Source: Lysinibacillus macroides
Lineage (GTDB): Bacteria > Bacillota > Bacilli > Bacillales_A > Planococcaceae
Length of the DNA stretch: 64,000 nt
Reading direction: 5' to 3'
Assembly: GCF_001281525.1 (NCBI RefSeq)
Contig: NZ_LGCI01000006.1
Location: 151,558 to 215,557, forward strand
The notes beneath the pieces were generated by a model. It saw only the letters and a list, made by a program, of their open reading frames with translations, ran no database searches and was not told the origin of the DNA. Numbering within the stretch: position 1 is the first letter of the stretch; the number at the start of each line of letters is the position of its first letter. This document shows, piece by piece, positions 28,688 through 38,796 of this stretch. The position numbers and the translations under genes were made by a program.

Positions 28688-28704
28688 TTTGACCTTCCCT
28701 GACT
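28688..28704 (+). promoter_or_regulatory. CtsR-type operator of clpP
   Basis: TTTGACC-TTC-CCTGACT: a heptad direct repeat in the class III heat-shock form (consensus TTTGACY-nTn-TTTGACY); the second half deviates at two positions. It overlaps the -35 box, as in other clp promoters. Confidence 0.7.
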
Positions 28705-28718
28705 ATAATGTGTATGAT
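28689..28718 (+). promoter_or_regulatory. Sigma-A promoter of clpP
   Basis: TTGACC (28689-28694), 18-base spacer, TATGAT (28713-28718), 75 bases before the ATG. 28476-28687 upstream is otherwise empty. Confidence 0.7.
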
Positions 28719-28792
28719 AAGGATACAGCTGAAATAACAATGGCATTTTTCAGCAAGGGTATTCGAATTTAGTTTTTTAAGGAGGATTTAAC

Positions 28793-29380
28793 ATGAATTT
28801 AATTCCTACAGTTATTGAACAAACAAGCCGTGGTGAACGTGCATATGACATTTATTCACGACTACTTAAAGACCGCATTATCCTTTTAGGAAGTGCTATT
28901 GACGACAATGTTGCAAACTCGATTGTTGCACAACTTCTTTTCCTACAAGCAGAAGATCCAGATAAAGATATCTCTCTTTATATTAATTCTCCAGGTGGGT
29001 CCATTACGGCTGGTATGGCTATCTATGACACAATGCAACTAATTAAACCACAGGTACAAACAATTTGTATTGGTATGGCTGCATCAATGGGTGCTTTCCT
29101 ACTTGCGGCTGGTGAGCCTGGTAAACGCTTTGCATTGCCAAATGCTGAAGTGATGATTCACCAACCACTAGGCGGTGCACAAGGGCAAGCAACAGAGATT
29201 GAAATTGCTGCAAAACGTATTCTATTCTTACGTGAAAAGTTAAATGGCATTCTATCTGAACGTACTGGGCAACCACTTGAGATCATTGCACGCGACACAG
29301 ACCGCGATAACTTTATGACGGCTGAACGTGCAAAAGAATACGGTTTAATCGACCATATTATGCATAGTAACAATAAATAA
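28793..29380 (+). CDS. clpP: ATP-dependent Clp protease proteolytic subunit
   Basis: 195-residue serine peptidase that forms the tetradecameric barrel working with ClpX, ClpC or ClpE; it degrades tmRNA-tagged and misfolded proteins. Triad: Ser in [14 protein letters not shown] near 98, His in [14 protein letters not shown] near 123, Asp in [10 protein letters not shown] near 172. N-terminus [20 protein letters not shown] is standard. AAGGAGGA precedes the ATG. A CtsR-like operator indicates heat-shock control. Convergent with crh. Confidence 0.98.
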   Translation: MNLIPTVIEQTSRGERAYDIYSRLLKDRIILLGSAIDDNVANSIVAQLLFLQAEDPDKDISLYINSPGGSITAGMAIYDTMQLIKPQVQTICIGMAASMGAFLLAAGEPGKRFALPNAEVMIHQPLGGAQGQATEIEIAAKRILFLREKLNGILSERTGQPLEIIARDTDRDNFMTAERAKEYGLIDHIMHSNNK

Positions 29381-29384
29381 GCAG

Positions 29385-29420
29385 AAAAGGCATCGCAGAA
29401 CAGCTCTGTGATGCCTTTTA
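29385..29420. terminator. Terminator between clpP and crh
   Basis: AAAGGCATCGCAGA (29386-29399) pairs with TCTGTGATGCCTTT (29405-29418), one mismatch, loop ACAGC; T and A runs on both sides make it usable from both genes. Confidence 0.85.
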
Positions 29421-29437
29421 TGTTCAATTAACAATGA

Positions 29438-29695
29438 TTAAACTTCATTTTCAATAATCTTGGCTAATGCTGTAACCGCTTGCTCAGCATCGTTACCCTC
29501 ACTGCTCAATGTTATTTCTGTCCCTTTGGCAATGGCTAAACTCATAATACCCATAATAGATTTCGCATTTACCTTCTTTCCACCTTTTTCTAAGAAAATA
29601 TCAGCACTAAAGCGGTTTGCTTCCTGTACAAATAGCGCTGCCTGCCTTGCTTGCAGTCCTAATTTTAATTTGACTTGGACTTTTCTTTCAACCAT
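29438..29695 (-). CDS. crh: Catabolite repression HPr-like protein Crh
   Basis: 85 residues, HPr fold. The phospho-His site of HPr is replaced by Gln (LGLQARQAALF, position 15), the hallmark of Crh, while the regulatory Ser in AKSIMGIMSLA near 46 is kept; so it is phosphorylated by HprK (gene in this window) and acts as CcpA corepressor but not in sugar uptake. ATG at 29695 follows GGGAG; an upstream TTG is possible. Last gene of the nudix-rapZ-yvcK-whiA-crh run. Confidence 0.95.
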   Translation of the reverse strand: MVERKVQVKLKLGLQARQAALFVQEANRFSADIFLEKGGKKVNAKSIMGIMSLAIAKGTEITLSSEGNDAEQAVTALAKIIENEV

Positions 29696-29808
29696 TCTCA
29701 AAACTCCCTTTCACTACCGCTCATCTATTAGTTTTATCTTACCTTACTTCCTAACAAAAGAACAATAAGCGATTACGCATGACATTCATACCTAAAAAGT
29801 ATAAAAGC

Positions 29809-30756
29809 CTAACCACCTATTTTTTCACCGCGTCGTAAAGCATCCGCAATCTCATCAATTTTTCTTAAGCGATGATTAACACCTGATTTACTAACGGTCC
29901 CACTTGATACCATTTCACCAAGCTCTTTTAATGTAACATCTTGATATTCTACACGAAGACGTGCTATTTCTCGTAGCTTTTCTGGTAGCTGATCGAGGCC
30001 AATTGCATTTTCAATAAATCGAATATTCTCTACTTGACGCAAGGCTGCACCAATGGTTTTGTTCAAATTGGCTGTTTCGCAGTTCACAATACGATTCACA
30101 CTATTCCGCATATCTCGCAATATACGAACATCCTCAAATTTCATCATGGCTTGATGTGCACCCACAATATTCAGAAAATCTGAAATTTTTTCTGCTTCTT
30201 TTAAATAAGTAACAAAGCCTTTTTTGCGTTCAATGGTTTTGGCATTCAGATCAAATTCATTCATCAAATCCATTAATGCCTCGCCATGTTCTTTATATAA
30301 AGAATAGATTTCTAAATGATAAGCCGAGGTTTCTGGATTATTAACAGAGCCCCCTGCTAAAAATGCGCCTCTTAAATAAGCTCTTTTTTGCCCACTTTTT
30401 TTAATAAGCTTTTTGGAGATAGTGTGATTAAATTGAAAGTCGTCTGAGATGATTGCTAAATCAATTAACAGTTCACGTGCACCTTCTCTTACACGGCAAA
30501 TATATACATTATTTTTTTTCAGTCGCATTTTCTTACGAACCAGTAACTCTACATTGTACGGATATAGCTTTTTCATAATCGTATATAGTCTTCTCGCAAT
30601 TGCAGCGTTTTCAGTTTGCACGTCTAAGCTTAGTTGTTTATTCGCAAAAGATAATGAACCATTCATACGAATTAGAGCAGATACCTCTGCTTTCATACAA
30701 TGATTGTCCGCTTCCACTTGAGTTAATTCCTTTTTTGTTTCAGAAGCAAAAGACAT
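29809..30756 (-). CDS. whiA: DNA-binding protein WhiA
   Basis: 315 residues: a degenerate LAGLIDADG homing-endonuclease-like core ([23 protein letters not shown] near 130-150) and a C-terminal HTH ([25 protein letters not shown] near 275-300). In Bacillus WhiA influences cell division and chromosome segregation. Full length, AGGAGGGG before the ATG. Genomic place between yvcK and crh is conserved. Confidence 0.97.
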   Translation of the reverse strand: MSFASETKKELTQVEADNHCMKAEVSALIRMNGSLSFANKQLSLDVQTENAAIARRLYTIMKKLYPYNVELLVRKKMRLKKNNVYICRVREGARELLIDLAIISDDFQFNHTISKKLIKKSGQKRAYLRGAFLAGGSVNNPETSAYHLEIYSLYKEHGEALMDLMNEFDLNAKTIERKKGFVTYLKEAEKISDFLNIVGAHQAMMKFEDVRILRDMRNSVNRIVNCETANLNKTIGAALRQVENIRFIENAIGLDQLPEKLREIARLRVEYQDVTLKELGEMVSSGTVSKSGVNHRLRKIDEIADALRRGEKIGG

Positions 30757-30830
30757 TTCACACCCCTCCTTTCAATCCTAATTTCTATGTATATGTTCTT
30801 CTTACCATATACAATATATACAGTATAATT

Positions 30831-31817
30831 CTAGCACTGGTCTTTTACTTTATGTTTGTAAATATCTGCATAATCCACCAGCCATTCTGCAACATTCGTA
30901 GCATTATGTCGAACTGTACCATCTGATCGTATTGTGGCAATATCACGTTTAATAACCTCTAATCCCATACTTTCAAGCTTCGCAACATCAAATGTCACGG
31001 GCTCGGCTCTTTCCTCTTTATACAATTCTTTTACAGGATAAGGGAGTTCTTCATTATTTACTAAAATGGAATCAATAAAGGCATCACCGACATGCTTGTA
31101 AATCGCCTTCACATGATCACCTGCTGTATAAGAAATCGTTTCACCTTTTTGTGTCATTAAATTGCAAACATATATTTTTCTGCCTTTTGCTTTGACAATC
31201 GCTTGCCCAATCTCCTTTACAAGTAGATTTGGAATAATACTTGTGTATAGACTGCCAGGGCCAATTAAAATATAATCTGCACGTTGAATTGCTCGAATTG
31301 CCTCTGGTAGCGGTTGCACATTTTCAGGTACTAAAAAAACACGATCAATGCGTTTTGTTGCTGTTGGAATTTTAGATTCCCCTTCAATAATGGAGCCATC
31401 CTCGAGCACTGCATGTAAATTTATTTTTTTATTTGCAGCTGGTATAACGCGGCCATGAACTTTTAACACCTTCCCCATCTCGCTGATCGCATGGTTAAAA
31501 TCTCCTGTAATATCCGTCAATGCTGTTAACATTAGATTTCCTAATGAATGACCACGTAAATCCTCCGATGCTGAAAAACGATATTGAAACATTTGCTCTA
31601 CAAGTGGTTCAACATCTGATAATGCGGCAATCACATTGCGAACATCACCAGGTGGTGGAATGTCGTAGTCATCCCGTAAGCGTCCTGAAGACCCTCCATT
31701 ATCTGCAACCGTCACAATAGCAGTAATATCAAATGGGTGGTGCTTTAGACCGCGAAGCAGTGTAGAAAGGCCTGTGCCGCCCCCTATCACTACAAGCCTT
31801 GTCTGCCTTTTTCCCAT
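30831..31817 (-). CDS. yvcK: Gluconeogenesis factor YvcK (CofD-like)
   Basis: 328 residues of the CofD/UPF0052 family, which binds UDP-sugars and is needed for cell shape and growth on gluconeogenic substrates. VVIGGGTGLSTLLRGLK near the N-terminus, VTVADNGGSSGRLRDDY, PPPGDVRNVIAALSD, and GHSLGNLMLTAL are visible. The ATG at 31817, 5 bases downstream of the rapZ stop, has the best ribosome site (AAAGGAT); a longer frame would overlap rapZ. Confidence 0.96.
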   Translation of the reverse strand: MGKRQTRLVVIGGGTGLSTLLRGLKHHPFDITAIVTVADNGGSSGRLRDDYDIPPPGDVRNVIAALSDVEPLVEQMFQYRFSASEDLRGHSLGNLMLTALTDITGDFNHAISEMGKVLKVHGRVIPAANKKINLHAVLEDGSIIEGESKIPTATKRIDRVFLVPENVQPLPEAIRAIQRADYILIGPGSLYTSIIPNLLVKEIGQAIVKAKGRKIYVCNLMTQKGETISYTAGDHVKAIYKHVGDAFIDSILVNNEELPYPVKELYKEERAEPVTFDVAKLESMGLEVIKRDIATIRSDGTVRHNATNVAEWLVDYADIYKHKVKDQC

Positions 31818-31821
31818 GCAC

Positions 31822-32709
31822 TCAATCCTTTCTACGATGAATATCACGATGTGTGATAACCGTATTTTCTTTGTTAGCTAAATATGCCCCGAAGAATTCT
31901 GCTAATGTCACTGAGCGATGCTGTCCCCCGGTACAACCAAAAGCAATAACAAGCTGAGATTTTCCTTCTTGCCGATACAGTGGAATAATAAAATCGAATA
32001 AGTCGGTTAATTTTTGTATCAGTGTTTGTGTATCATCTAATGCCAATACATAAGAGGATACCTCTGTTTGGAGGCCCGTTTTGGAACGCAATTCTTCCAC
32101 ATAATAAGGGTTTTTAAGAAAACGAACATCAAATACTAAATCAGCATCAATCGGCATACCATGCTTAAATCCAAAGGACATTACATTAACAGAAAAAATA
32201 GTATCTGCCTCACTAGCAAATTCTTTAACAATTTTTTCACGTAATTCCTTTGGTTTCATTTTGGATGTATTATAAACAGAATTCGCACGGCCCTTTATTT
32301 CAGCTAGAAGGGCACGCTCTTGCTGAATGCCATCTAATGGTAAACCATCGACCGCTAATGGATGGGCACGTCTTGTCTCTTTATAGCGTCTAACTAAGGT
32401 TGCGTCATCTGCATCTAAAAATAAAATGCGAGCCATAATATCGCCTTCTTTTAGTATATGGTCTAATGCACCAATAAGAGAATCAAAAAAATCCCCTCCG
32501 CGCATATCCATTACAGCCGCAATACGTGTGCTATTTTTTCCCGAATCCCTTAGCAAGGTCAAAAAAGTTGTGAGTAACGCTGGTGGTAAATTATCAATAC
32601 AGTAATACCCTAAATCCTCAAAGCTTTGAATCGCTACAGTTTTCCCAGCTCCAGACATCCCTGTAATAATAACCAATTCATGTGTACTTTGTTGGCCTTC
32701 AACCACCAC
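31822..32709 (-). CDS. rapZ: RNase adapter-type nucleotide-binding protein RapZ (YvcJ)
   Basis: 295 residues; P-loop [16 protein letters not shown] near residue 17-24, DNLPPALL, and the C-terminal domain with [14 protein letters not shown]. Bacillus YvcJ hydrolyses GTP/ATP and affects competence; the Escherichia protein binds small RNAs. A GTG start at 32709 (or the GTG next to it) lies 10 bases after AGGAG. Overlaps no neighbour; 15 bases after the Nudix gene. Confidence 0.95.
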   Translation of the reverse strand: MVVEGQQSTHELVIITGMSGAGKTVAIQSFEDLGYYCIDNLPPALLTTFLTLLRDSGKNSTRIAAVMDMRGGDFFDSLIGALDHILKEGDIMARILFLDADDATLVRRYKETRRAHPLAVDGLPLDGIQQERALLAEIKGRANSVYNTSKMKPKELREKIVKEFASEADTIFSVNVMSFGFKHGMPIDADLVFDVRFLKNPYYVEELRSKTGLQTEVSSYVLALDDTQTLIQKLTDLFDFIIPLYRQEGKSQLVIAFGCTGGQHRSVTLAEFFGAYLANKENTVITHRDIHRRKD

Positions 32710-32724
32710 TGCTATGCAACTCCT

Positions 32725-33192
32725 TTATTGTTCTTTTGTTATTTGTATTTTCTGATGAAGCAATTCAAAATTTGTTGTATAGTCAAACGTTCCATACTGA
32801 ATACCCGATTCTGAAACGGCAAATTGTAAATTCGTTCGATCTCCTTCTGCCATGGGTAAATGCGCTAAATCCTCTACGGGGTGCCATGCAAGCTTACCTT
32901 CTCGTGTTTCTACAGGGGGTATTCCTTCCACATCTTTCGCAATAAATGTGTAAAGCATCCATTCGTCCACTACATCATTATTTTCTTTAATCACCATCGT
33001 ATAAACACCCTTTAAATGTACATTTAATGGTGTGACATCGGTCTCCTCTTGAAACTCCCGGACAGCTGCCTCATAGATGGATTCACCGCTCTCCATTTTT
33101 CCGCCTGGTGCGACATACCAGCCTCGTCTTGGTTTCTGAAGTAATAATACTTTACCGTCTTTTACGGCAATTAAGTTTGCAATTCTTTGCAT
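32725..33192 (-). CDS. Nudix hydrolase (YvcI-like)
   Basis: 155 residues with a complete Nudix box GGKMESGESIYEAAVREFQEETDV written here across positions 35-58 (Gx5Ex7REUxEE form). Substrate not readable; Bacillus YvcI is the positional homologue, an 8-oxo-dGTP-type or RNA-cap-type pyrophosphatase family. ATG at 33192 with AGAGGT upstream. First gene of the rapZ-whiA operon. Confidence 0.92.
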   Translation of the reverse strand: MQRIANLIAVKDGKVLLLQKPRRGWYVAPGGKMESGESIYEAAVREFQEETDVTPLNVHLKGVYTMVIKENNDVVDEWMLYTFIAKDVEGIPPVETREGKLAWHPVEDLAHLPMAEGDRTNLQFAVSESGIQYGTFDYTTNFELLHQKIQITKEQ

Positions 33193-33228
33193 AGGCACAC
33201 CTCTAATCACTTTTGCATTCTACTCTTC

Positions 33229-33238
33229 ATTATAACAA
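33229..33238 (-). promoter_or_regulatory. Extended -10 promoter of the Nudix-rapZ-yvcK-whiA-crh operon
   Basis: TTGTTATAAT on the minus strand: consensus TATAAT with an upstream TG one base away; the -35 is poor. 37 bases before the Nudix ATG. Confidence 0.45.
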
Positions 33239-33351
33239 GACCACACAAGATTTGTCCTCATTTACAACTTTTCGTAGATAGACCTGATGATCGCTTGCCG
33301 TGATCAAAAAAATGAAGTGATTTTAGTAGCTAGCAATTTATGCACAGTTAA

Positions 33352-33381
33352 CAAAAAAAGTAGGCTGCTCTCACCTACTTA
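33352..33381 (-). terminator. Strong terminator downstream of trxB
   Basis: AAGTAGG pairs with CCTACTT (minus strand) followed by seven T. A second, closer hairpin, GCTGCTCT/AGAACAGC at 33499-33518, follows trxB directly. The spacer 33239-33351 holds only a stray GTGATCAAAAAA segment similar to the minisatellite at 13.3 kb. Confidence 0.8.
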
Positions 33382-33498
33382 AGGCGGAAACAACCTACTA
33401 AAACAAAATAAAAGGGGGATTGCTAATTACAATTCTTATGATACACCTTTTATATGTCATTCAAGTTACAGTAATATTAAAACCATATTAAAACTGAT

Positions 33499-33518
33499 GC
33501 TGTTCTCTCAAGAGCAGC
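33499..33518 (-). terminator. Hairpin directly after trxB
   Basis: GCTGCTCT and AGAACAGC pair imperfectly around TGAG; downstream sequence AGTTTTAAT is only weakly T-rich. Confidence 0.45.
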
Positions 33519-33522
33519 CCCT

Positions 33523-34479
<957 letters not shown>

Positions 34480-34569
34480 CTAAACAAAATACTTTTGGAT
34501 CTTCATGCAGTTATTAAACGTTTGTAGGTTCATCGTATGTGAAAGTCTAAAGTTATTCAACTAAGTTGC

Positions 34570-36102
34570 TCACACCTGCTCATCCTGACCGTTTGGTAAG
34601 AACATTAAAATTTCATCAATATACTTTGTTAACGTGGATACTGCTATTCCATATTGCTGCGCGATTTCCTTCTTTGTCACCTTTAGCATCTGTGATGATT
34701 TGAATAAGTAATCATTTGCTCCTGCAATAGCTGCGGGATTTGTAAAACGATAATTTTGTTCTAAAGCTTGCTCACATAGCACAAACCACATTTGAAACAT
34801 TGGTACAATCAGTGATGATAGCTTGCCATACTGCGCCAATAAAATTTCTGGCACATGAACAGCACGTAAAAAGCTTGCTTCTATTTTGTTTTTCATATCA
34901 AATTCATGACCAAGTGCATAGGCTAAAAATAGCTTTTCAAATGCACCTAATTGCTCTGTATTTATCCATTTAGGATGTGCAATAATCTCTTGCTTATGTG
35001 CGGTATCCTTTAGTAAAAACAAGCCAAAAATACGTTCACTTGTATAGTTACTTTCTAACATTTCAACAATAAAATCGCGGTTATGCTCCAATGCATCCAA
35101 TGCAAATTCGTTTTCCTGTTGACGCCAAGGTTCAAATCCCTCTTTCTCTGGGTCTAGCTCCAGAAGTTGCCCCCACGCACTTTTGGAAATTTCCTTATGC
35201 CCTGAGAAATAAGCTGCATGTGATAGCCAGAAATAAAATCCCGCATCCCCTACATAGCCTCGCTTTTGCATGCTACGCAACCATTTAAAAGCTAGTTCAT
35301 ATTGTCCAATTAATGCTAATGTAGCACCTAGTTTATAACGATGCTCCCATGTATAGGGCTGAATTTTAACAAGAATATTTAAAAGCTCCTGTAGATCCTC
35401 TTCATTTTTTTCATAATAGGCAATGACTGTTAAATTACAAAGTGCATGTAAGTTTCCCTTATTTTCACGTAGTACTGTATGTAAGAGGACCTTTGCTTGC
35501 TCTTCCTCTCCCACATAAAAGTATGCGAGCGCTAGGTTATTATACGCTGACCAAAACGCTGGTCGATCCTCAATTAACTCTTCTAAAATCTGAATAGCTT
35601 CCGGGAAATCTCCCTTTTCCATACAACGACGAGCCTGCTCCTGTCGATATAAATCCTCACCAGATCCTTCAAGCTCCTCAAAATCATCCTGCTCAAAAGC
35701 GACAAACTCTAATATTTCTGCTGCCTCATCTGCGTAAGCACCCTCTGGCTCTAACTGTAAATAGCGTTCTGCAAAATTTTTAGCATCCTGCATAATCCCT
35801 ACACAGCCCGATACTTCTGCCATATAAAAAATGATTTCTGGATTCTCTGGATCGAGCTGATAGGCACGACGAAGCAGATCATACGCTTCTTCAAAACGTT
35901 GACCTTCTAATTCGATTATGGCTAGCTGTAAAATAATCATTGGATCATCAGGGCTTAAATCTATCGCACGTTGTAAATATTTATATGCCTTATTCATTTG
36001 TCCACTATTCATTGCCTGAATTGACTTCTTATAATAATAGTCGCCTGTTGGAATAAACGACACTATATTCGATTGCTTCTCATTTTGACGTTTCTTTTCC
36101 AA
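34570..36102 (-). CDS. Large TPR protein (YvcD-like)
   Basis: 510 residues of tandem tetratricopeptide repeats, clearest at about 20-125 (GQMNKAYKYLQRAIDLSPDD, FEEAYDLLRRAYQLDPENPE) and again 150-300; the last 50 residues contain an HTH-like segment (TKKEIAQQYGIAVSTLTKYI). It is cytoplasmic, a protein-interaction scaffold; no enzymatic motif. Start is TTG at 36102, with GGAGGAAA correctly spaced. Placement before trxB equals Bacillus yvcD, whose role is unknown. Confidence 0.88.
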   Translation of the reverse strand: MEKKRQNEKQSNIVSFIPTGDYYYKKSIQAMNSGQMNKAYKYLQRAIDLSPDDPMIILQLAIIELEGQRFEEAYDLLRRAYQLDPENPEIIFYMAEVSGCVGIMQDAKNFAERYLQLEPEGAYADEAAEILEFVAFEQDDFEELEGSGEDLYRQEQARRCMEKGDFPEAIQILEELIEDRPAFWSAYNNLALAYFYVGEEEQAKVLLHTVLRENKGNLHALCNLTVIAYYEKNEEDLQELLNILVKIQPYTWEHRYKLGATLALIGQYELAFKWLRSMQKRGYVGDAGFYFWLSHAAYFSGHKEISKSAWGQLLELDPEKEGFEPWRQQENEFALDALEHNRDFIVEMLESNYTSERIFGLFLLKDTAHKQEIIAHPKWINTEQLGAFEKLFLAYALGHEFDMKNKIEASFLRAVHVPEILLAQYGKLSSLIVPMFQMWFVLCEQALEQNYRFTNPAAIAGANDYLFKSSQMLKVTKKEIAQQYGIAVSTLTKYIDEILMFLPNGQDEQV

Positions 36103-36124
36103 TATATTTCCTCCGAAACAAGAA

Positions 36125-36152
36125 ATAAGGAACGCGTTTCACGTTCCTTTAC
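36125..36152 (-). terminator. Terminator of the his operon
   Basis: AAGGAACG pairs with CGTTCCTT, followed by ATTTCTTG on the minus strand; separates hisI from the TPR gene. Confidence 0.7.
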
Positions 36153-36191
36153 ACAGTATTTCTTATTATACCATACAATTATAATATGCTG

Positions 36192-36809
36192 CTATTTCTC
36201 TTCGTGACGTTTTTCCAACACATACAGGACATCGTAAATACTTACTTTTTGCTCTTGTAATAATACGAGAAGGTGATAAATTAAATCGGCTGCCTCCCAT
36301 TTAACTTCTTCTGCATCACGATTTTTAGCACCGATGACAACCTCTGTTGCTTCCTCACCAACTTTTTTACAGATTTTATCGATACCTTTATCAAATAAAT
36401 ATGTAGTATAAGCTCCTTCAGGCATTTCCTGCTCGCGCTTCTCAATAACCTCCACAAGCTTCGCGATCATTTCTACAGAGCCAACCTTATCATTTTGCTG
36501 CACAATCTCTGTAAAGCAAGATGTTGTCCCATTATGGCAAGCTGGACCAGCAGGTAACACTTCCACCACTAACGCATCCTTATCACAGTCGGCTTTAATC
36601 GACACAACTTTCTGTGTATGACCGCTTGTTGCTCCCTTATGCCAAAGCTCTTGTCGGGAACGAGAAAAAAACCAAGTTTCTCCTGATTCAATTGTTTTAG
36701 CAAGCGACTCCTTATTCATATAAGCCACTGTCAGTACTTCTTTTGTATTAGCATCCTGCACGACTGCTGTCACAAGCCCTTTTTCGTCAAATTGAATCGT
36801 TTCTATCAT
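36192..36809 (-). CDS. hisI: Bifunctional phosphoribosyl-AMP cyclohydrolase / phosphoribosyl-ATP pyrophosphatase
   Basis: 205 residues, steps 2 and 3 of histidine synthesis. The HisI part (1-110) has the zinc/metal motifs [24 protein letters not shown] and CHNGTTSCF; the HisE part (115-205) has [20 protein letters not shown] and [13 protein letters not shown]. The start overlaps the hisF stop by 4 bases. Last gene of the his operon. Confidence 0.97.
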   Translation of the reverse strand: MIETIQFDEKGLVTAVVQDANTKEVLTVAYMNKESLAKTIESGETWFFSRSRQELWHKGATSGHTQKVVSIKADCDKDALVVEVLPAGPACHNGTTSCFTEIVQQNDKVGSVEMIAKLVEVIEKREQEMPEGAYTTYLFDKGIDKICKKVGEEATEVVIGAKNRDAEEVKWEAADLIYHLLVLLQEQKVSIYDVLYVLEKRHEEK

Positions 36810-37567
36810 CTTACTGCCACTCCTTTTTCACGCAAGTATTGTTTTACTTGCGCTACGCTCGTTTCTTTGTAATGGAAAATAGACGCTGCAAGTGCTGCAT
36901 CTGCATCCACATCCTCTGCTAATACTTCGTAAAAATGCTCGGCATGTCCAGCTCCTCCACTAGCAATAACTGGTACTGTGACAGCCTCTCTTACCGCCTT
37001 CGTCAATGCCAAATCAAAGCCAGATTTTTCGCCATCCTGATTCATACTTGTTAATAAAATTTCACCAGCTCCCAGGCGTACAGCTTCCTTTGCCCACTCA
37101 ATAGCTGACCAAGTTGTTTTATTACGCCCACCATGTGTATAAACCATCCATGTGCCATCCTCTTCGCTATAGCGGGCATCAATTGCTACAACAATGCATT
37201 GTGCACCAAAAAAGTCAGACCCCTCTCGAATAAGAGCTGGTCGCTCTAAGGCAGAGGTATTGACTGAAACTTTATCCGCTCCTGCACGTAAAATACGTTT
37301 CATATCCTCCAATGTGCGAATACCGCCACCCACCGTAAAGGGAATAGCAAGCGTAGCCGCTGTTTGACGCACAACATCAATCATTGTTTCTCGACCTTCA
37401 TGAGAGGCAGATATATCTAAAAATACAAGCTCATCTGCCCCTTGCTCATCATAGAACTTCGCAAGCTCTACGGGATCACCTGCATCACGTATAGAGACAA
37501 ATTGTATTCCTTTCACAACGCGTCCTTCCTTCACATCGAGACATGGAATAATACGTTTTGTTAGCAT
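36806..37567 (-). CDS. hisF: Imidazole glycerol phosphate synthase, cyclase subunit
   Basis: 253-residue TIM barrel that joins ammonia from HisH with PRFAR to give IGP and [22 protein letters not shown] at the start (catalytic Asp near 11), [43 protein letters not shown] (Asp near 130) and [12 protein letters not shown] are HisF-specific; the KxxxxCLD and NQDG motifs exclude HisA. ATG at 37567, overlapping hisH by 7 bases. Confidence 0.97.
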   Translation of the reverse strand: MLTKRIIPCLDVKEGRVVKGIQFVSIRDAGDPVELAKFYDEQGADELVFLDISASHEGRETMIDVVRQTAATLAIPFTVGGGIRTLEDMKRILRAGADKVSVNTSALERPALIREGSDFFGAQCIVVAIDARYSEEDGTWMVYTHGGRNKTTWSAIEWAKEAVRLGAGEILLTSMNQDGEKSGFDLALTKAVREAVTVPVIASGGAGHAEHFYEVLAEDVDADAALAASIFHYKETSVAQVKQYLREKGVAVR

Positions 37568-38196
37568 GCCCTCACACCTTTCAGCCATTGTTCTAATAAA
37601 TAAACACCTAACTCACCCGATTTTTCAGGATGAAATTGCATACCTGTCACAGCACCATTCGCAACAATACCTGGCACTTTCATATCATAATAGTCAGCAT
37701 AGGCAACAAGCTCTGCCTCCTCAATATCTGTTGCATAAAAGGAATGAACAAAATAGACATGCTTAGCTGGGGCTTCCTGCTGTAGCCATGCAGGACGGTT
37801 CGAAATTACCAGCTCATTCCAGCCCATATGTGGCACGCGATAGGTTTGTCCTTTCTCGTTCATACCACTAAACTGTTGTATACGCCCCTTAAAAAAGCCT
37901 AATCCCTTTGTTGGCGTTACTTCATCACTTTCCTCAAACAATAATTGCATCCCTAGGCAAATCCCCAGTAAAGGTCGATTTTCACGCTGTGCTTTTTGTA
38001 AATACTGATCTAATTTTGTTTCTGCTAAACGCTTTCGAGCATCGGGAAATGCACCTACCCCCGGCAATAAAAGAGCATCTGTTGTATCCAGCACGCTTTC
38101 ATCAGCTGTGATAATAACCTCACAGCCTAGACGCTTTAATGCCTGCTCTACACTAAATAAATTGCCCATACCATAATCAATCACACCTATTTTCAT
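37561..38196 (-). CDS. hisH: Imidazole glycerol phosphate synthase, glutaminase subunit
   Basis: 211 residues, class I glutamine amidotransferase. Nucleophile Cys in [15 protein letters not shown] near 80; His-Glu pair in [12 protein letters not shown] near 188-190; [16 protein letters not shown] at the N-terminus. Overlaps hisB by 4 bases. hisF follows directly, without the hisA usually found between them. Confidence 0.97.
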   Translation of the reverse strand: MKIGVIDYGMGNLFSVEQALKRLGCEVIITADESVLDTTDALLLPGVGAFPDARKRLAETKLDQYLQKAQRENRPLLGICLGMQLLFEESDEVTPTKGLGFFKGRIQQFSGMNEKGQTYRVPHMGWNELVISNRPAWLQQEAPAKHVYFVHSFYATDIEEAELVAYADYYDMKVPGIVANGAVTGMQFHPEKSGELGVYLLEQWLKGVRAC

Positions 38197-38792
38197 GTTA
38201 GCAGCCCCTTCGTTGACGGTACTCCTTTAACACGAGGATCAATTGCCACCGCATCATCAATGGCACGCGCCAACGCTTTAAAAATAGCTTCAATAATATG
38301 GTGTGTATTATGTCCATAAGGTACAATCACATGAACATTCATACGTGCCTCTAGGGCAAATTTCCATAAAAACTCATGCACTAATTCCGTATCAAAAGTG
38401 CCTACCTTTTCCTTTAGCTCTGGTACACGATATTCTAAATGTGGACGATTTGAGCAATCTACAACCACCTGAGCCAGTGCATCATCCATCGGCACAAATG
38501 CTGTTCCATAGCGTTTAATGCCCTTTTTATCGCCGAGTGCTTCACGAATCGCCTGCCCTAGCACAATCCCAATATCCTCTGTTGTATGATGGTCGTCAAT
38601 ATAAGTATCGCCATTCGCCTGTATTGTGCCATTAAATAGACCATGCTTGATAAATAAATCAAGCATATGATCCATAAAACCTACTCCTGTTTGAATCTCA
38701 GCCTTGCCTTCACCATCTAAATCAATTGCCACTGAAATTTGTGTTTCATTCGTTGTACGCTCTATTTTTGCATATCGTTTTTTTTCTGTCAT
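38193..38792 (-). CDS. hisB: Imidazoleglycerol-phosphate dehydratase
   Basis: 199 residues, Mn-dependent enzyme for step 6. GVGFMDHMLDLFIKHG, DDHHTTEDIGIVLGQA and the second metal motif HNTHHIIEAIFKALARA are in place. ATG at 38792 with AAAAGGAG; an upstream start would run into hisD. Monofunctional (no HisB-N phosphatase), so histidinol phosphatase is encoded elsewhere. Confidence 0.97.
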   Translation of the reverse strand: MTEKKRYAKIERTTNETQISVAIDLDGEGKAEIQTGVGFMDHMLDLFIKHGLFNGTIQANGDTYIDDHHTTEDIGIVLGQAIREALGDKKGIKRYGTAFVPMDDALAQVVVDCSNRPHLEYRVPELKEKVGTFDTELVHEFLWKFALEARMNVHVIVPYGHNTHHIIEAIFKALARAIDDAVAIDPRVKGVPSTKGLLT

Positions 38793-38796
38793 TGTG

